Source of the DNA: Candidatus Pelagibacter sp.
GTDB lineage: Bacteria > Pseudomonadota > Alphaproteobacteria > Pelagibacterales > Pelagibacteraceae
DNA: 14,759 nucleotides
Direction: 5' to 3'
Assembly: GCA_028222435.1 (NCBI GenBank)
Contig: JAOIST010000011.1
Location: 1-14,759, forward strand
Shown here: positions 12,799 through 14,759 of the stretch, piece after piece
Layout: the number at the start of each line of letters is the position of its first letter
Numbering within the stretch: position 1 is the stretch's first letter
The notes under the pieces: model-generated
What the model was told of the DNA's origin: nothing
What the model saw: the letters and a program-made list of their open reading frames with translations, nothing else
The model's database searches: none
Translations under genes and position numbers: made by a program

Positions 12799-14264
12799 TG
12801 ACTAAAGAAAATGAAAAATATTTAATAAATGGTGAAAAAGCAAAATGGGAAGTGGTTATAGGTCTAGAAGTGCATGCTCAAGTAACTTCTAATTCAAAAC
12901 TATTTTCAGGATCATCTACTAAATTTGGAGCCGAACCCAATACTCAGGTTAGTCTTGTAGACTCAGCTTTTCCAGGAATGTTACCAGTTATCAATGAATA
13001 CTGCATTCAACAAGCAGTTAAAACTGGACTTGGTCTAAATGCAAAAATTAATAGCTATTCAGTATTTGATAGAAAAAATTATTTTTATGCTGATTTACCT
13101 CAAGGTTATCAGATTTCACAATATAAAAATCCTATAGTTGGTGAAGGAAAAATAACTTTAGATTTACCAAATGGCACAAAAACAATTGGAATAGAAAGAC
13201 TTCATTTAGAGCAAGATGCAGGAAAAAGCATTCATGATCTTGATCCAAGCAATACTTATGTAGATTTAAATAGATCAGGCGTTGCTTTAATGGAAATTGT
13301 AAGCAAACCAGATTTAAGATCACCAGATGAAGTTAATGCATATATTAAAAAACTAAGATCTATTATGAGATACTTAGGAACATGTGATGGAAATATGCAA
13401 GAAGGGTCTTTAAGAGCAGATGTTAATGTCTCTGTGAGAAAAGAAGGAGATAAAGAATTAGGAACTAGATGTGAAATTAAAAATGTTAATTCAATTAAAT
13501 TTATGCAAATGGCTATTGCTTATGAAGCCAAAAGACAAGTCGAGTTATTAGAGTTGGGTAAATCAATTGATCAAGAAACAAGATTGTTCGATACAAAAAA
13601 GAACGAAACCAGATCTATGAGATCTAAGGAAGATGCTCATGATTATAGGTATTTCCCAGATCCAGATTTACTTCCTTTGAACATTGATAAAGAATTAATT
13701 GAAAATATAAAAAAAAATTTACCAGAATTACCTGATCAAAAAAAAGAACGTTTTATTAAAGATTATTCATTAAACGCTTATGAAGCTAACGTCCTTGTTT
13801 CAGAAAAAGAAATATCAGATTATTTTGAGGAAGTTATTAAAAATTCAGATATTAAATTAGCTAAGAATTGGATTATGGGAGATCTCTTTGCTTCTTTAAA
13901 TGATAAAAATATTTCTATCTCAGAATCTCCTGTGACAGCAAAAAAAATGTCTCAATTAATAGACTCAATTAGTTCAGGAATTATATCGGGAAGAACTGCT
14001 AAAGAAGTTTTTGAAGTAATGAAAGAAACAGGAGAAGAGCCTAATGAAATTATTGACAGCAAAGGGTTGCAGCAAAAAAGCGATCCAAAAGAATTAGAAG
14101 CGATCATAGAAAAAATACTCACTGAAAATAAGGATAAAGTAGATCAATATAAGTCTGGTAAAGATAAACTGTTCGGTTTTTTTGTTGGTCAAGTTATGAA
14201 GGTTTCAGGAGGTAAAGCCAACCCACAACTAGTAAATGAAATACTAAAAAAAAAATTAAAGTAA
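12798..14264 (+). CDS. gatB: Asp-tRNA(Asn)/Glu-tRNA(Gln) amidotransferase subunit B
   Basis: GatB binds mischarged Asp-tRNA(Asn) or Glu-tRNA(Gln), activates the side-chain carboxylate with ATP and receives ammonia from GatA. I choose the ATG at 12798 (488 residues). It forms the same TAATG junction as gatC/gatA and has GGTGGG at 12785-12790 about 7 bases upstream. An in-frame ATG at 12783 lies inside gatA and would add five residues. Signatures are [10 protein letters not shown] at 20-29, [19 protein letters not shown] at 35-53, [16 protein letters not shown] and [11 protein letters not shown]. The C-terminal 150 residues form the YqeY-like tRNA-binding tail. The cysteines of the zinc-binding form (CPVCLG) are absent, replaced by [10 protein letters not shown], as in other alphaproteobacterial GatB. 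A run of ten A at 14246-14255 precedes the stop. Confidence 0.97.
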   Translation: MTKENEKYLINGEKAKWEVVIGLEVHAQVTSNSKLFSGSSTKFGAEPNTQVSLVDSAFPGMLPVINEYCIQQAVKTGLGLNAKINSYSVFDRKNYFYADLPQGYQISQYKNPIVGEGKITLDLPNGTKTIGIERLHLEQDAGKSIHDLDPSNTYVDLNRSGVALMEIVSKPDLRSPDEVNAYIKKLRSIMRYLGTCDGNMQEGSLRADVNVSVRKEGDKELGTRCEIKNVNSIKFMQMAIAYEAKRQVELLELGKSIDQETRLFDTKKNETRSMRSKEDAHDYRYFPDPDLLPLNIDKELIENIKKNLPELPDQKKERFIKDYSLNAYEANVLVSEKEISDYFEEVIKNSDIKLAKNWIMGDLFASLNDKNISISESPVTAKKMSQLIDSISSGIISGRTAKEVFEVMKETGEEPNEIIDSKGLQQKSDPKELEAIIEKILTENKDKVDQYKSGKDKLFGFFVGQVMKVSGGKANPQLVNEILKKKLK

Positions 14265-14266
14265 TA

Positions 14267-14759
14267 ATGGGTAAGGATCTTGATATTAATAGTAAAATAC
14301 AAAATTACATTCAAGATTTAAGCAAAAAACTTCATCCTGTTCAAAGTGAAATAATTTCTTACAATGAAAGTTTAGGTGATATCAAAAGAATGCAAATAGC
14401 CGAGTCACAATGTCATTTTTTAGAATTAATTACAAAAATATCCAATGCTAAAAAAATATTAGAAATAGGAACATTTACTGGCCTCAGTACATTATCAATG
14501 GCTTTAGGTTTACCAGATAATGGTAGCTTAATTGCTTTAGATAAAAATTCTGAAACTAATTTAAAGGCTCAAAGTTTTTTTAAAAAAGCTAATCAAGATA
14601 AAAAAATTAAAACAATTGTTAATCCTGCTTTAGAAACATTAGAAAAATTGAAACATGATAACTTAATCTTTGATATTATTTTTATAGATGCTGACAAAAA
14701 TAATTACATAAATTACTATGATAAAGTTATTGAAATGACTAAGTCGGGTGGTTTAATTA
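14267..14759 (+). CDS. Class I SAM-dependent O-methyltransferase (COG4122 / methyltransferase family 3), 3' end missing
   Basis: The frame opens two bases after the gatB stop and runs 164 codons to the window edge without a stop. It resembles caffeoyl-CoA/catechol O-methyltransferase-like proteins (usually about 215-220 residues, so roughly three quarters is present). Seen are the pre-motif region KRMQIAESQCHFLELI at 40-55, SAM motif I ILEIGTFTGLSTLSMAL at 64-80, the acidic strand IALDKN at 89-94, and the divalent-metal-binding FIDADKNNYINYYD at 139-152, followed by SGGLI. The substrate cannot be told from the sequence; bacterial members act on varied catechols, quinone precursors or tRNA (TrmR-type). 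No Shine-Dalgarno sequence is present; translation is probably coupled to gatB. The family call is firm; the function is open. Confidence 0.92.
   Translation, partial: MGKDLDINSKIQNYIQDLSKKLHPVQSEIISYNESLGDIKRMQIAESQCHFLELITKISNAKKILEIGTFTGLSTLSMALGLPDNGSLIALDKNSETNLKAQSFFKKANQDKKIKTIVNPALETLEKLKHDNLIFDIIFIDADKNNYINYYDKVIEMTKSGGLI

Noticed and set aside
13132..13323. Short minus-strand frame within gatB
   Set aside because: It is antisense to conserved GatB sequence and of composition expected by chance.

Overview
The window is very AT-rich, densely packed chromosomal DNA from a streamlined alphaproteobacterium. Lysine-rich proteins, gaps of 0-70 bp, overlapping start/stop codons, and a gatB-gatA-gatC / ruvX-pyrB-pyrC-plsY-topA arrangement known from Alphaproteobacteria all point to the SAR11 clade (Candidatus Pelagibacter or a close relative). 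That assignment rests on gene order, composition and protein motifs only; no search was run. No rRNA, tRNA, CRISPR array, insertion sequence, phage gene or convincing intrinsic terminator is visible, and no stretch over 300 bp lacks a gene.

Layout. (1) 1-1622: the 5' part of lipB (minus strand, cut by the window edge) diverges from mgtE, a Mg2+ channel. (2) 1619-4592: panC (minus) diverges from a galU-ugd pair (plus). All three proteins are strikingly lysine-rich (about 20, 19 and 14.5% Lys, against about 7% in MgtE), and the block is bounded by overlapping stop codons on both sides, so it looks like an accessory block set into core genome. (3) 4585-10997: a six-gene minus-strand run in transcription order ruvX-pyrB-pyrC-plsY-topA-ridA, with most junctions overlapping or abutting. 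(4) 11051-14759: a divergent plus-strand run gatC-gatA-gatB and a truncated class I O-methyltransferase gene.

Functions. gatCAB encodes the tRNA-dependent amidotransferase. pyrB encodes aspartate transcarbamoylase, and the adjacent pyrC encodes a dihydroorotase homologue that has lost most of its metal ligands, so it is probably a structural partner of PyrB. plsY acts in phospholipid synthesis, topA in DNA supercoiling, ruvX in 16S rRNA processing or Holliday junction handling, and ridA in enamine/imine detoxification. galU and ugd together make UDP-glucuronate from glucose-1-phosphate. panC makes pantothenate and lipB supplies octanoyl groups for lipoate.

I found no clearly new multi-gene system. 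The observations most worth following are the degenerate PyrC, the lysine-rich panC-galU-ugd block, the absence of dprA between plsY and topA with a palindromic AT-rich sequence in the remaining gap, a palindrome over the candidate mgtE promoter, and -10-like boxes six bases before several start codons, which suggest leaderless transcripts.
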